DNA of 64,000 bases from the NCBI GenBank assembly GCA_029721515.1, contig JAQQSB010001384.1:1-64000 (forward strand), written 5' to 3'. Origin of the DNA: Synanceia verrucosa (taxonomy: Eukaryota; Chordata; Actinopteri; Perciformes; Synanceiidae). Every line of letters starts with the position of its first letter. Positions within the stretch are counted from its first letter, which is position 1. Positions 22,353-34,230 of the stretch are shown here, one piece after another. The position numbers and the translations under genes were made by a program. A model generated the notes under the pieces. It worked only from the letters and a program-made list of their open reading frames with translations. It had not been told where the DNA came from and searched no databases.

Positions 22353-23123
22353 TCTCTGACTTTAGGAATGCCTACTACAATATATAAAAACTGGATAAAA
22401 TTTTATTCAACTTCATATGGAGAAATAAATGTCATTATCTAAAAAAAGAGGTACTATCTAAGACGAGACAAAATGGGGGTTTGGAGGTCCTAAGTATTGA
22501 AACATTAAATAATACTTTTAAAATTAAATGGCTGATGAAATTGATGAAGGAGGAAGATAATATTTGGAACGCTTTCCCAAAATGTATTTTTAATTCAATT
22601 GAAGGACTTAAATTCCTATTGAAATGTGATTATAATCCAGATAAATTACCTGTGAAATTAGCAAATTTCCACAAGCAAGCTCTGCTGGCATGGAAAATGG
22701 TGTACAAACATAATTTTTCACCGACCAATTATTACCTTTGGAATAACAGGAGTATTCAGTATAAAAACAGATATTTATATGACAAAATCTGGGTCAATAA
22801 TGGGATTATTTTAGTCTCACAACTCATGAAGACTGATGGGCAACTGTTGTTAATTTATTGACAAATTTGGTATTGCAGTTACACCAAAAGAATATGATAT
22901 AATCTTTAATGCTATTCCAAGGAATGTACGACAGCTTCTTGTGGGCTCTAGATCCCAGATCCACATGACAACTTCTATAAACAGTATTTCTCTGGAAAAT
23001 ATTGATGTCACAAAAAACAATAGTTCAAATAAATACATTAGAAATCTTTTGGTAAACATAACTGTTCCTTCTGCTAAAGTTTTTTGGTCGTCTCTTTATA
23101 ATGATATAGACTAGAAGAAAAAT
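22353..23123 (+). pseudogene. LINE ORF2 C-terminal region (left arm, part 1)
   Basis: This 5'-truncated LINE fragment encodes the region downstream of the reverse transcriptase: ETLNNTFKIKWLMKL, LPVKLANFHKQALLAWK and YYLWNNRSIQYKNRYLY, typical of Tx1/L1-like ORF2 C-termini. The frame is open at 22481-22861 and then shifted. It is cut at 23123 by the gypsy element and resumes at 28393, with about 67 bp missing compared with the uninterrupted right-arm copy (38219-38285). Confidence 0.75.
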
Positions 23124-23766
23124 TGTAAGAACTTGGCAAAAACACAGGAAGAAAAGAACCCAAATGCTCGACTCAAATCAAAGTAACAACAAAGGCTTTA
23201 TTAACAAAACAGAAAACAACAGTACAGGGAGGGATTGACACTCTAACCTGGCTACCTGGAAATACAAAGAAAACAAGCAACACGGCTATCAAAATTACAA
23301 AATAAACAACAGAGCAAGCTATGAAAATTACAACTGAAAATACCCTGCCACTGGCTACTCTTGCTACTCAAACTGCAGGGGAAAAAGAACTATGACGCTC
23401 ACAAATGGTGAGGAAAAATGGCAAAAATACTAACAAAAAGCGCTCACAAACGTGTGAGGGAGAATCTAAATAGCACACTAAACACGGAGAACTGACTACA
23501 CTGACAGACAAACACGAGGGAGACAATCACAAAAACGAAGCAACAGCTCGATGAACAGACAACACTCTGACAAAGGAATGGGAAACCTGACAGGAAGCGA
23601 TGACGTGGACAAAGGCTGGTAGACTTGGTTCCACGGACACAAGACGTACTGGCACAAAACAAAGGGAGACAGACATATTTACACTGGGTAATGGGGAACA
23701 GCTGGAAACAATCAGGGGCAGGGCTGACAATCACCACATGCGGGAAACACAGGGTAGGAAGAGTGA
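23124..23766 (-). mobile_element. Gypsy 3' LTR, 5'-truncated
   Basis: It matches 27607 to about 28280 closely but lacks the first ~110 bp of the LTR (in element orientation). The integrase frame runs straight into it at about 23766. Confidence 0.85.
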
Positions 23767-24833
23767 CCATCGGGCTGACCCTTTCTGGTTTGACTCTGCT
23801 GACATGGAATGTGGGGTAAACTTTGAGGGAGCAGGGGAGGTGCAGATGAACGGATGCAGGGTTCACCACCTTGGTGATGGGGTATGGTCCAATGAATCTG
23901 GGTGCCAACTTCTTCGAGACTTCACGCAGGGGGAGGTCATGGGTGGAAAGCCATACTGTCTGTCCACTCTGGTAGACTGGCGCTGGTCTTCTCCGGCAGT
24001 CCGCCGTCTTCTTCATCCCCACCACGCTGCACTGCAACACTCTGCGAGTAGCTTCCCACACCCGGTGAGCCCGTCGGACCAGGGCTAGCGCTGACGGGAC
24101 CGAAACCTCTTTCTCCAGGTCAGGAAAGGCTGGTGGCTGGTAACCATACACACAGTGAAAAGGGGATATCTTGGTGGCAGCCGAGGGCAGGGAGTTATAT
24201 GCGTACTCGACCCAGGGAAGAAGCTTGCTCCAAGAGGCGGGATTCTGGGTAATAAGGCAGCGCAGGCAGGTCCCCAGTACTTGATTCAGCCGTTCAGTTT
24301 GTCCATTAGACTGAGGGTGATAGCCCGAAGAAAGGCTCACAGAGGTCTCCGATAAGGCTGCACAACTCTCTCCAAAACCTTGACACAAACTGAGGCCCTC
24401 TGTCGGAGACAATGTCTGTGAGGAAACCATGAATACTAAAAACTCAACTAAACATAACTTCTGCCGTCTCTTTAGCTGACGGCAACTTGGGCATGGCAAT
24501 GAAATGTGTCATTTTAGAAAACCTGTCCACCACTGTGAGAACGGCGGTGTTCCCGTTGGAGCAAGGTAGTCCTGTGACGAAGTCCAGAGTGATTGCAGTC
24601 CATGGACGACTGGGCACGGGAAGTGGCTGGAGGAGACCTGCTGGTTTCTGGGCTGCAGACTTATTACGGGCACACACGGAACACGCCTCCACGTATTCCC
24701 TGACGATCTTCTCCATAGATGGCCACCAGAACTGCTGGCGAATGAAAAACAGAGTCCTTTTAACACCAGGATGGCAAGTGAGGCGAGATGTATGGGCCCA
24801 ATGTACCACCTGCGACCGCATCACCAAAGGCAC
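23767..24833 (-). pseudogene. Gypsy integrase
   Basis: Integrase inserts the element cDNA. The zinc-binding domain (24833 downwards) shows the H-H-C-C pattern within HPGVKRTLFFIRQQFWWP and CSVCARNKSAAQ. The core follows with ITLDFVTGLP (first Asp), a frameshift-damaged second-Asp region near 24440, and HPQSNGQTERLNQ (Glu). A C-terminal segment reaches FHVSRVKPERVSP at about 23790, where gypsy chromoviruses normally continue into a chromodomain. Here that domain is deleted and the frame enters the LTR. The frame changes at 24444-24499. Confidence 0.85.
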
Positions 24834-24872
24834 AAACAGCCTATTGGGAGGACAGCCCTCTGGTGGTGGGTT

Positions 24873-26100
24873 TTACCCATTGGCTTGTTTCACCTCATTT
24901 ACTATTGGCCAAGATACTGCTCCTACCACACAGTTGCGTGACAGGATGGGTTCAGGTGTCTTGGCAACAGGCTCGGGGTCGAACAGCCGTGAGAGGGCGT
25001 CAGACTTGACGTTTTGACTCCCGGGCCTGTAAGAGAGGGAAAAATTGAACCGATTAAAAAACAAGGACCACCTGGCTTGGCGTGAATTTAGTCTCTTGGC
25101 CTGTCGAATATACTCCAGATTCTTGTGGTCTGTCCACACCAAAAAGGGCTGCTGGGCCCCGCCAGCCAATGACGCCACTCTTCTAGCGCCACCTTCACCG
25201 CCAGCAGCTCTCTGTTGCCCACGTCGTAGTTTCTCTCAGCCTGTGATAGTTTCTTGGACAAGAATGCACAGGAGTGCATCTTGCCGTCTGTCGCTGATCT
25301 TTGGGATAGCACCGCCCCTATCCCCACATCTGAAGCATCCACCTCCACCACAAACTGTCTGGTCAGGTTAGGCTCAGAGAGAATGGGGCTGACGTGAATC
25401 GTGCCTTGAGCTGCCGAAACGCAGTGTCCGCTGCCGGGGTCCACTGGAAGGAAGACTGAGGAGAGGTTAATGTATGCAGAGAAGCCGCGATGGTGCTATA
25501 GTTCCGAATGAACCGACGATAGGAGTTAGCAAATCCTAAGAATTGCTGAACCTTCTTCCGGTTATTCGGAACGGGCCACTCTGCAACAGCCTTTACTTTA
25601 GCCGGATCCATCTGTATCGACCCAGGGGCTATGTTGAAGCCCAGGAAAGATACTGATTCGGCATGAAATTCACACTTCTCCGCCTTAACATACAAATGAT
25701 TCGCTAACAACTTATGCAGCACCTGCCGCACGTGTTGCACATGAGTTTCAAGGTCCCAGGAAAAAATTTGAATATCATCAATGTACACACACACAAATCT
25801 GTTCAGGTACTCTCTTAAAACATCGTTCACCAAGTTCTGAAAAACCCCTGGGGCGTTGGAAAGTCCAAAAGGCATCACCAAGTATTCATAATGTCCGGAC
25901 GGGGTATTAAATCCCGTTTTCCACTCATCCCCCTCCCTTATGCGTATGAGATGGTAAGCGTTGCGCAGATCTAGCTTGGTGAAAAACTTAGCACCTCGCA
26001 GCTGTTCAAAAGCATCTGACATGAGAGGACAGCCTGATGATGCCTGCCTGTAGAGAGGTCTGTATGTAATTGTTCATTGCCTCTCTTTCCGCGCCGGAGA
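24873..26100 (-). pseudogene. Gypsy reverse transcriptase and RNase H
   Basis: The block 26022-25363 carries RT palm motifs: KLDLRNAYHLIRI (first Asp), LVMPFGLSNAP and VCVYIDDIQIFS (the YIDD active site). RNase H follows with VEVDASDVGIGAVLSQR (25370 region), NRELLAVKVALEEW and TDHKNLEY. The tail includes RPGSQNVKSDALSRL. Frameshifts lie near 26040, 25400 and 25130. The arrangement PR-RT-RH-IN is diagnostic of Ty3/gypsy. Confidence 0.88.
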
Positions 26101-26137
26101 TGGAATACAGCCTCCCCTTGGGCAAGGCCGCCCCCGC

Positions 26138-26689
26138 TCATAGCTCAATGGCACAGTCATAGGGCCTGTGGGGAGGCAAAGAAGTGGCCTTCGCCTTACT
26201 AAAGGCCTGGCCAAGGTCGTGATAGCATAGTGGCACAGCAGATAGATCAACATTGTCATCTATGGAAACTGTTTCAGGTGAGGACGACACTGATCCAGAC
26301 TCCGCCCCAACACTGCCCGCTAGGACTCTCCTGCCACTGCTTAAACAATGTTTCTCACATTCCTTACACCACCCCCTTACCAGCCCCGATTTCCAGTCAA
26401 TAGCCGGATTATGTCTGCACAACCACGGGAAACCCAACACTATGGCCTGGTTCTGTGAGTTGAATACATGAAATCTTAACTGTTCCTTGTGGTTACCAAT
26501 CATTAGCGTTACTGGTTCCGTGACATGGGTTATCTTAAATAATTTATTCCCATTCAAAGCATTAGCCTCTAAAGGACGTGACAAAGTCTCAGTTTTCAGA
26601 CCCAACTCCCGAACCACCCCCCAGTCCATTAGACTCTTGTCTGCCCCTGAGTCAATGAGCACCCCTTGAGTCAACACCTGGTTCCCCAC
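26138..26689 (-). pseudogene. Gypsy aspartic protease
   Basis: LIDSGADKSLMDW supplies the catalytic D-S-G of a retropepsin, and AIVLGFPWLCRHNPAIDW is the conserved C-terminal block of gypsy proteases. The frame is open for 183 codons, then breaks at about 26138 before the RT N-terminus (PYDCAIEL). Confidence 0.85.
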
Positions 26690-27590
26690 TGAACACGATA
26701 CCTGTGTCAGCTGGTGGGGCCTGACTGGGTGGTCGGACCGCTTCTACTTGCAGAAGAAGCGGAACCCTTGGCTGCCCGCAATAAAAACACAGGCCCTGCT
26801 GGAGGCGCCGCTGTCGCTCCTCAGGGGTGAGTCGGGCCCGACCAACCTGCATGGGCTCCGTCTGGAGATCCGGGGACGTACGGCGTCCACTCCCGCTGAA
26901 TACCGCTGGTCCTGCCTCTCGTCCGCTGCTGGTCCCTGGTGCTCCACGCCACTGTCCCTAGCTAGTGGATCTAAACTGAATGGCATAGTCCGCAACTGTC
27001 CTGTTGCCTTGCGTGAGTCTCTTAAGTGCTCGAGCTGCCTGCCTACCCGGTCGGGTATGGTCAAAAACCCTGCGCAGTTCTGCAATAAACTGCTCTGGTG
27101 ATGAGCAGAGCGCTGAGTCCCGAGCCCACTCCGCGGTGGCCCAAGCTGCCGCTCTTCCTGTCAGGTGGGATGTTATGAATGCAACTCGCGACTGGGGAGT
27201 AGGAAAGGCATCTGGGTTCATCTTGAAATGCAAGTCATGTTGAACCAAGAATGGTCTACATAGTTCAGACTCACCAGAGAACTTCTCCGGAGGTGCCAAG
27301 CGAGGCGGTGTTTGAACAACCACGGGTGCGGCAGCAGCAGGTAGGCTTTGGCTGGGGGTAGCAGGAGGCAGGGGAGCTGATGGCTGAGAGTGCAGATAAT
27401 TAAGTAGATCACGCATACTGTGAGCTAGCGCGTCTACCTGGGCCGACATGGAGTGTCTCAATTCCTCTTGACGTGAGGACAAAGTAGCTACATTACGGCC
27501 CAACGTAGCAGCCTGCTCCTCCTGCTGAGTGAGTCTGTCATCATGGAACACGACTAGGTCTCTGAGCTGACTGGAGTCGGCTGGGTTCAT
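26652..27590 (-). pseudogene. Gypsy gag
   Basis: An ATG at 27590, 16 bp inside the 5' LTR boundary, starts a gag with an N-terminal helical region, an Ala/Pro linker (APPEKFSGE) and a capsid-like core (RVAFITSHLTGRAAAWA ... TVADYAIQFR). A stop occurs near 26958. A basic segment and half a zinc knuckle (QGLCFYCGQ) continue in another frame to 26652; the rest of the knuckle is lost. Confidence 0.85.
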
Positions 27591-27606
27591 CCTGGCCAGT
27601 ACGTTC

Positions 27607-28392
27607 TGTTAGAATTTGGCAAAAACACAGGAAGAAAAGAACCCAAATGCTCGACTCAAAGCAAAGTAACAACAAAGGCTTTATTAACAAAACAGAAAAC
27701 AACAGTACAGGGAGGGACTGACACTCTAACCTGGCTACCTGGAAATACAACGAAAACAAGCATCACGGCTATCAAAATTACAAAATAAACAACAGAGCAA
27801 GCTATGAACATTACAACTGAAAATACCCTGCCACTGGCTACTCTTGCTACTCAAACTGCAGGGGAAAAAGAGAACTAAGATGCTCACAAACGGTGAGGAA
27901 AAATGGCAAAAATACTAACAAAAAGCGCTCACAAACGTGTGAGGGAGAATCTAAGCAAATAGCACACTAAACACAGAGAACTGACTACACTGACAGACAA
28001 ACACGAGGGAGACAATCACAAAAACGAAGCAACAGCTCGATGAACAGATAACACTCTGACAAAGGAATGGGAAACCTGACAAGAAGCGATGACGTGGACA
28101 AAGGCTGGTAGACTTGGCTCACAGACACAAGACGTACTGGCACAAAACAAAGGGAGACAGACATATATACACTAGATAATAGATATAGATATCTAGATAG
28201 ATATAGATAGATATAGATAGATAGGGGAACAGCTGGAAACAATCAGGGGCGGGGCTGACAATCACCACCGGGAAACACAGGGCAGGAAGAGTGAAGCTGA
28301 AACACAAGGGAAGACAATTAATTTCAAAATAAAACAGGAACTGACAAGACCAAATGACAAGACTGAAATAATAAACACACTTAACTGGAACA
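27607..28392 (-). mobile_element. Gypsy 5' LTR
   Basis: A full-length 786-bp LTR: TGTTCCAGTTAAGTG at its 5' end (28392 downwards) and TTCTAACA at its 3' end. It contains a TAGA/GATA microsatellite (28172-28224) that is absent from the other LTR. Confidence 0.85.
28172..28224 (+). repeat. (TAGA)n-type microsatellite
   Basis: An interrupted TAGATA/ATCTAGATAG tract inside the gypsy 5' LTR; the 3' LTR has TTTACACTGGGTAA in its place. Confidence 0.9.
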
Positions 28393-28895
28393 TATCCAGC
28401 CAAAAAAACCTTTAGAAATATTGAATATTCCTGTGATTTCTGTGGCTTGAGTGAAGAATCTGTTTCACATTTATTTTATCACTGTTTGTATTCACAAATG
28501 TTTTGGTTAAATGTACAGACTTTTATCGAAGGAAGAACCGGACACTCACTGCAGCTGCAGGAGAGGGACATTTTTCTTTACTTTGATGACAGCAGGATGG
28601 AAAAGGACTTGTTTTTTTTTTTGTGGAAAAATTCCACATTCATAAAAGAAAATGGTCTAACAACAAACCCAACTTCACTCTGTTTTTGCAGGAACTTTAT
28701 CAGTACAGCACCATTACAGACAGCATTGAAAACCTTATAAGGCATTAAAAACAAATTTGATTTTGGAAAAAATTTTAGTTAATTAATATGCTTTTTTGAA
28801 TTTTTATTTATTTATCAGTTATTTCTTTTTTCTGTGTATATATGAATATATGTATGGATATAATGTTTATATATATCTATATGTATAGATGTAAG
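28393..28895 (+). pseudogene. LINE ORF2 C-terminus and 3' UTR (left arm, part 2)
   Basis: The fragment resumes after the gypsy insertion with a zinc-binding C-terminal motif (FCGLSEESVSHLFYHC; the C-x2-C pair plus H-x3-4-C pattern) and runs in frame to the stop at 28738-28740. An AT-rich 3' UTR follows until the BEL insertion, with GTAAG at 28891-28895 as its target repeat. Confidence 0.8.
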
Positions 28896-29359
28896 TGTAG
28901 TGGCTACTTGTCTTTAATCAAAAATAAATAATCAAAAGTCAAAAGAATAAAGAAATAAAACGAAATCAAATAAATCAAAGGACCACTAAGGTACCCAGGG
29001 GATTAATTTACGCAGGTGAAAAGGAAAGCCATTGTCCAGACAAAAGATTTCTGCGGTTTATTTCCCATTTTTAAGCAAACAACAAAGAACAATGGTCTCT
29101 GCTGCCTCTCTTGCCTGGTTAAAAACCATAGCCCTTCCCGGTGCCCAGCTCACCTATCCCTGCCTACCCCTACATATAGATTCACCCAGTGCACACCTGG
29201 CTACCCGGTACTTTCAAAATAAAGGCATTAATCACACAAATGAACTAAAATAATTATACTAATTCTATAATGAAACTAAAGGTGTACACTTCAAAACCCC
29301 CCAAAAAATAACTAAATGTTTAACTATTGAATATCACAAAATAACAAATAGCTCCAACA
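28896..29359 (-). mobile_element. BEL-1 3' LTR
   Basis: A 464-bp LTR. On the minus strand it starts TGTTGGAGC and ends GCCACTACA. The purine tract AATTAGGGGCCGG lies immediately upstream in the element (29360-29377). Confidence 0.92.
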
Positions 29360-29377
29360 CACCGGCCCCTAATTGTG
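29360..29377 (-). promoter_or_regulatory. BEL-1 polypurine tract
   Basis: On the minus strand AATTAGGGGCCGGTG directly precedes the TGTTGG start of the 3' LTR. The same core (AATTAGGGGCCGG) occurs at the equivalent place in the second BEL element (57086-57103). Confidence 0.8.
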
Positions 29378-29552
29378 AAAAATATAAACTCACGCTTACT
29401 TTTATTCTGTAAGGGAGCTATTCTTTCTTCTCATCTCAACTATACTATGTAGAATCTTCTGTCTTCTTCCAGATGGCTGTTAGGAAAAAACAAAGACAGA
29501 GGGAGGACAGAACAGAATGTGAGAGAGAAAGAATGAATTAATGTCTTTGATC

Positions 29553-30905
29553 CTAGACTGTGGCCTCCATGAGCAGGCAGATCTTCATTATGGGCCTCTC
29601 CAGGACACTGCTCTTAGTTTGGAGACACACAGAACGGACCAAACCTTTAGAATCAGACTTGGTGCTGAGAACTCGGCCCATCATCCAAGATCCTCTTGGA
29701 GCTGTAGCATCAGCAATAATGACAATGTCTCCTGGAGAGAAGCTTCTTCTTGACCTTGTCCACTTTTGCCTTTCCTGCATTACAAGCAAGTATTCAGATA
29801 TCCATCTTTTCCAAAAGAGTTGTGCAATATACTGTACTTGCTTCCATCTTCTCCTGGCGTACAGGTCACTCTGCTTAAAGATTCCTGGTGGAAAGATGGG
29901 TTTTCCTTTTAACAAAAGAATATGATTTGGTGTCAGGGCCTCAAGGTCGTTGGGGTCATCCAAACCTTTGTAATGGGTCTGTCGTTCAGTATTGCCTCAA
30001 TTTCACAAAACAACGTTTGCAGGCCCTCATCATCCAATACCTGCTGTCCAAGCACAGAGGAGAGTATACCTCTTACTGAACGAATCAGACGCTCCCAAAC
30101 GCCACCTTGATGTGAGGCTGCTGGCACGTTAAAGCTCCACTTAATCCCATCGTGAATCAAGGCACCTTGGATTCTCTCATTATTTAAACCAGCAAGGTTT
30201 AGCTTTAACTCCTTGTTTGCTCCAGTGAAATTTGTTCCATTGTCAGACCTCAAACTTGACACTGGACCTGCAGATAAATCTTCTCACTGCATTAATGCAA
30301 GAGTCTGTATCAAGGGAGTGTGTCACCTCCAGGTGCACTGCACGACTGGTCAGACAAGTGAAAAGCACTCCATACCTTTTAAGAAAGCTTCTTCCTCTCT
30401 TCACCTCTAGGGGACCAAAATAATCAACTCCCACATCTGTGAAAGGAGCCTTGTCAGGCATGACCCTCTCCTCAGGCAAGTCTGCCATCTTCTGCTCTCC
30501 AAGTTTTCCTCTATAGCGTCTACATACAGTGCATTCTGTGATTGTTTTTCTCACAGCAGAGTTGGCATTGATTATCCAATATCTCTGTTGAAGCCTGTGC
30601 AACATGTGGTTTCTACCAGCGTGTCCTAGTTGTTGATGGATGTGACGGAAAATACGCTGGGAAACATGCAGATATTTTGAAAGAATGACAGGATGTTTGG
30701 TCTCTGATGGTAAGGCCGATTTGTGCAAGTGACCACCAACTCTGAGAATGCCATCCTCTGGTATGGGATCCAGCTTGTACAGTGGGCTGTCCTTGGAAAG
30801 TTTATCTGAGCCGTGTTTCAATGAAGCAATTTCGCTTTTGAACCTATGTTTCTGAACAAAACGAAGTATTGCCTTTTCTGCCTCATCACAACACTGTGGA
30901 GTCAA
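29553..30905 (-). pseudogene. BEL-1 integrase
   Basis: From 30905: an HHCC zinc domain (LGHAGRNHMLHRLQQRYW, then CTVCRRYRGK), the core with VDYFGPLEVKRG (first Asp), MSSLRSDNGTNFTGA (second Asp, about 30250) and HQGGVWERLIRSVRG (Glu, about 30100), and the C-terminal DUF5641-like domain (FSPGDIVIIADATAPRGSW) to the stop at 29553. Three frames are used: breaks lie near 30250 and near 29950. All catalytic residues are still readable across the breaks. Confidence 0.9.
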
Positions 30906-33300
30906 GATTTTCCCTCCAAGTATGGCTTTGAAGTCTCCAGTTTCTGTTCGACAGAACCTTTAGCTCCTGTGTCCTTGTCACTCTCAGTGGCTTGAAGTTC
31001 TTTTCTCTTTTGGCTCAGAAGCAAAAGAATTCTTCTAAGCTCAAGGAACCAGGCAACAGATGTTTTAAGTTTCCACCATGATGAGAAGTAGCTGATGAGA
31101 TGGTCTGTGGGATCTTCTGAGTGCTTGTTGATGGCATACACTGCTGATTTTCTTTTTACCTCTGGATCATCAGCAGGAATCATAGCTGGCTCAATGTCAG
31201 CTATAGGCCACTCCCTAGATGACAAACAGAGGAACTCTGGGCCTTTAATCCATCTTCCATTTGTGAGAAATTCCTCAGCTTTCAATCCACGAGATGCTTC
31301 ATCAGCAGGATTCAGCTTGGTGCCCACATACCTCCACTGCGCAACATCTGTAGCTTCTCTAATAATGGAGACTGTGTTGGCAACAAAGGTATGGAAACGT
31401 CTGGTTTCATTACAGATGTACTTGAGGACAGTTGTGCTATCAGTCCAAAACACTGACCTCTCCACCTGCCACTGAAGTTCCTTCTGAAGCATCGCATCCA
31501 CTCTGACGGCAAGAACTGCTGCTGTGAGCTCCAGACGAGGAATGGTGGTTTGCTTCAGAGGGGCAACCCTGGCCTTTCCCACAAGAAATGAAACATGCAC
31601 ATTATCACCATCTTCCAGTCTCAGATAAGACACGGTGCCATAACCAACTTCACTGGCATCAGAAAAATGATGAATTTGTGCTGTCACAGGTGTTCCAAAA
31701 CCCTGAGGTTTTATGCAGCGATCCACCTTGAATCCACACATCCTTTGGAGGTCATTCAACCAATCAGTCCATTGCTTGGAAAACGATGGGGAAATTTGTT
31801 CATCCCACTTCAGGCTTCTTCTGCAGAGCTCCTGCAACATTAACCTGGCTGACATGGTGAAGGGAGCCAAAAATCCTAATGGATCATACAGTGAGCTAAC
31901 CACAGACAAGATGCCTCTCCTGGTCTGTGGTCGTTCTTGCACTGAGGTTCTGAACATGAACGTATCAGATTCAACACACCATTGCAGTCCAAGCGCTCTT
32001 TCCATAGGAAGCTGGTCTGTGTCCAAATCCAGCTCTTTCATTTCTGTTGCTCTGATGTCACCTGGGATAGACATCAACACAGAACGGCTGTTTGTAACCC
32101 ATTTTGGAGACTGAATCCACCTTTGTGACAGAGTGCAGTCAAGTCCTTTACCATTTGAATTGCATCTTCCTCCGAGGCTGTAGACTTCAGGCAGTCGTCT
32201 ACATAAAAATTATGGTTGACTGTGCTGATTACTTCAGGAGGAAAATCAGATGCACTGTCCTCTGCAGTTCTCCTCAAGGCATAATTTGCGCAAATGGGGG
32301 AAGATACAGCTCCAAACAAATGTACCCTCATTCGGTATTCTGCTGGTTCATGGTCAGTGTTGCCCTGGGGCCACCAAAGAAATCGGAGGAAATTCACATA
32401 TTTGTCGGGTACCCGCACCTGATGAAACATGGCATGGATGTCCGCCATGACTGCAACAGGTTCCTTCCTGAACCGAATGAGGACCCCGATAAGAGTGTTG
32501 GTGAGATCAGGGCCCTGCAACAGCTGTTGGTTCAGTGATGTTCCTTTATATACGGCCCCACAGTCAAACACAACTCTCAGTTTTCCTTTGGTAGGGTGAT
32601 GTACTCCATGATGGGGAATGTACCATACTTTTCCATCATCCTGTCCCAGCTGATCTATGGGTACCATTTCAGCATAGCCTTGAACCAACCTGTCACTGAG
32701 AAATGAAGTGTACTCCTCATTGTAGTTGACATTTCTCTCAAATTTCCTCTTCAGGCCTTGAAGCCGCTGCTCTGCCACACAGCGGTTATTTGGCAAGACA
32801 GGATCTTTTTCTCTGAAAGGTAAGTCAATACAGTAATGTCCATCTTTCAGTTCTGTTGTAGTTTGAACAGTCTTCATGAATTTAATGTCCTCTTTGGACA
32901 TTTCCAATTGCCCCAATGATGTTCTCTCATTAAAATCATGATTATATTGACTGATGAGAATCTCTTCCAGATGTTCCACAGAGATGCGATTGGCCGTGAC
33001 CACAGAGCAACCAGTCTTGACTCTGTTGCCATCTCCACCACGCAGCGGTCCATTAATTACCCAGCCGACTCTTGTTCGGACTGCATATGGTCCCTCATTT
33101 TGGCTGTTTATCAGCTCCCAGGGCTCCATTACCTTTGGTGCATCTGTACCAATGAGTAAATCCACCTCTGTGTCCACATCATGAAGCTTTATGTTGCTCA
33201 GATGTGACCACTTTGCAACATCCTCTTGCTGTGGGATGTTCAATCGTGACACTGGCATTGTCTTTTGAGTCAGAACATTAGGTAACTTGATAAAAATCAT
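30902..33300 (-). pseudogene. BEL-1 reverse transcriptase and RNase H
   Basis: This segment begins with a BEL linker that carries DLLIGTDAPKVMEPWE. RT motifs include KLRVVFDCGAVYKGTSLN, VMADIHAMFHQVRVP (first Asp) and HNFYVDDCLKS (YVDD). RNase H follows with IHHFSDASEVGYGTVSY, TIPRLELTAAVLAVRVD and VFWTDSTTVLKYI. One frame break at about 32080 lies between RT and the connection domain, and another occurs at 30902 before integrase. Confidence 0.9.
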
Positions 33301-34219
33301 CCATTTCCATGCCAGACACTTCCAAACCAGACAATACAGTAGTACTCACAATCTTCCTCTGACCCATAGTTCTCAACAAAATGTTGGCTGGTTTGCCACT
33401 TAGGCCAAGTCTCTTTGCCAGACTGACGGTACAGAATGTACCTGAACTCTCAGGATCCAGGAATGCGTATGTTTGCACAACTTTGTTACTCATCGGGCAT
33501 TTAACCTGGACTGCAACAATGGAGAAGACAGCATGATCTTCATCACCGGTCCCTATATGACCACATGTCTGAGATGATTCATGAGAAACGCTCTGTGGAG
33601 GGCTCACAGATTGCTGTGCATCTTTAAAGGATGAACTTTTATACTTTTCCTGAATATGAAGGACTGATGGATGCTTCTGATAACACACACTACAAACCAA
33701 ACGACTCCTGCAGTCTTTACTTGTATGGCCAACCTTCAAACAACCAAAACAAATTCCATTTTCCTTTATGAAATTTATCTTGTCGCGATGCATCTTTGAC
33801 TTGAAGTGTGAGCATTTATCCAAAATGTGACTATTTTGTTTGCAAAGTAAACAACATTTGAATTCACTTTGGACAGAAGAGGACTTGATGTTTTTCTCTG
33901 TGTAGATTTTTCCTCCATCTTTTACTGCAGTGACACTGGTAGCAAAAGTGCCTCCATTTCTTCTTTGTTTTCTGTGACTAGCATTGGAAACTTTACTGCG
34001 GCTGGCAGATTGCAGATCTTGAATATTACCAAAAAGTGGGTCAGAGGCTATTCTGACTTGTCTCTCAACAAAGGTCACAAGGTCAGTGAACACTGCTCTA
34101 CATCCATTTTGCTCCTGCAGATCACATGCAACACTTCGCCACTTTTGCCGTAGCTTGTAGGGAAGTTTCATCACAATATTTCTCAGATTTGAGGGCACAT
34201 CCAACTCTTTCATATACAT
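33278..34219 (-). pseudogene. BEL-1 zinc knuckles and aspartic protease
   Basis: The N-terminal part ends the capsid region (NIVMKLPYKLRQKWR). Cys-rich motifs follow: CCLLCKQNSHILDKC, CFGCLKVGHTSKDC and CSVCYQKH. The retropepsin-like domain has TYAFLDPESSGTF, where related elements have LDPGS. The frame is lost at about 33280 just before the RT linker. Confidence 0.85.
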
Positions 34220-34230
34220 GATTTGCTGTG

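Larger units (their letters stand above)
23124..28392 (-). mobile_element. Ty3/gypsy LTR retrotransposon, degraded
   Basis: The element reads on the minus strand: 5' LTR 27607-28392, gag, protease, RT-RNase H, integrase, then a 5'-truncated 3' LTR 23124-23766. LTR outer ends are TG...CA. It sits inside a LINE fragment. No matching target duplication flanks it (AAAAT left, TATCC right), and about 67 bp of the target is missing. The pol-3' LTR junction is deleted. Many frameshifts make it inactive. Confidence 0.85.
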
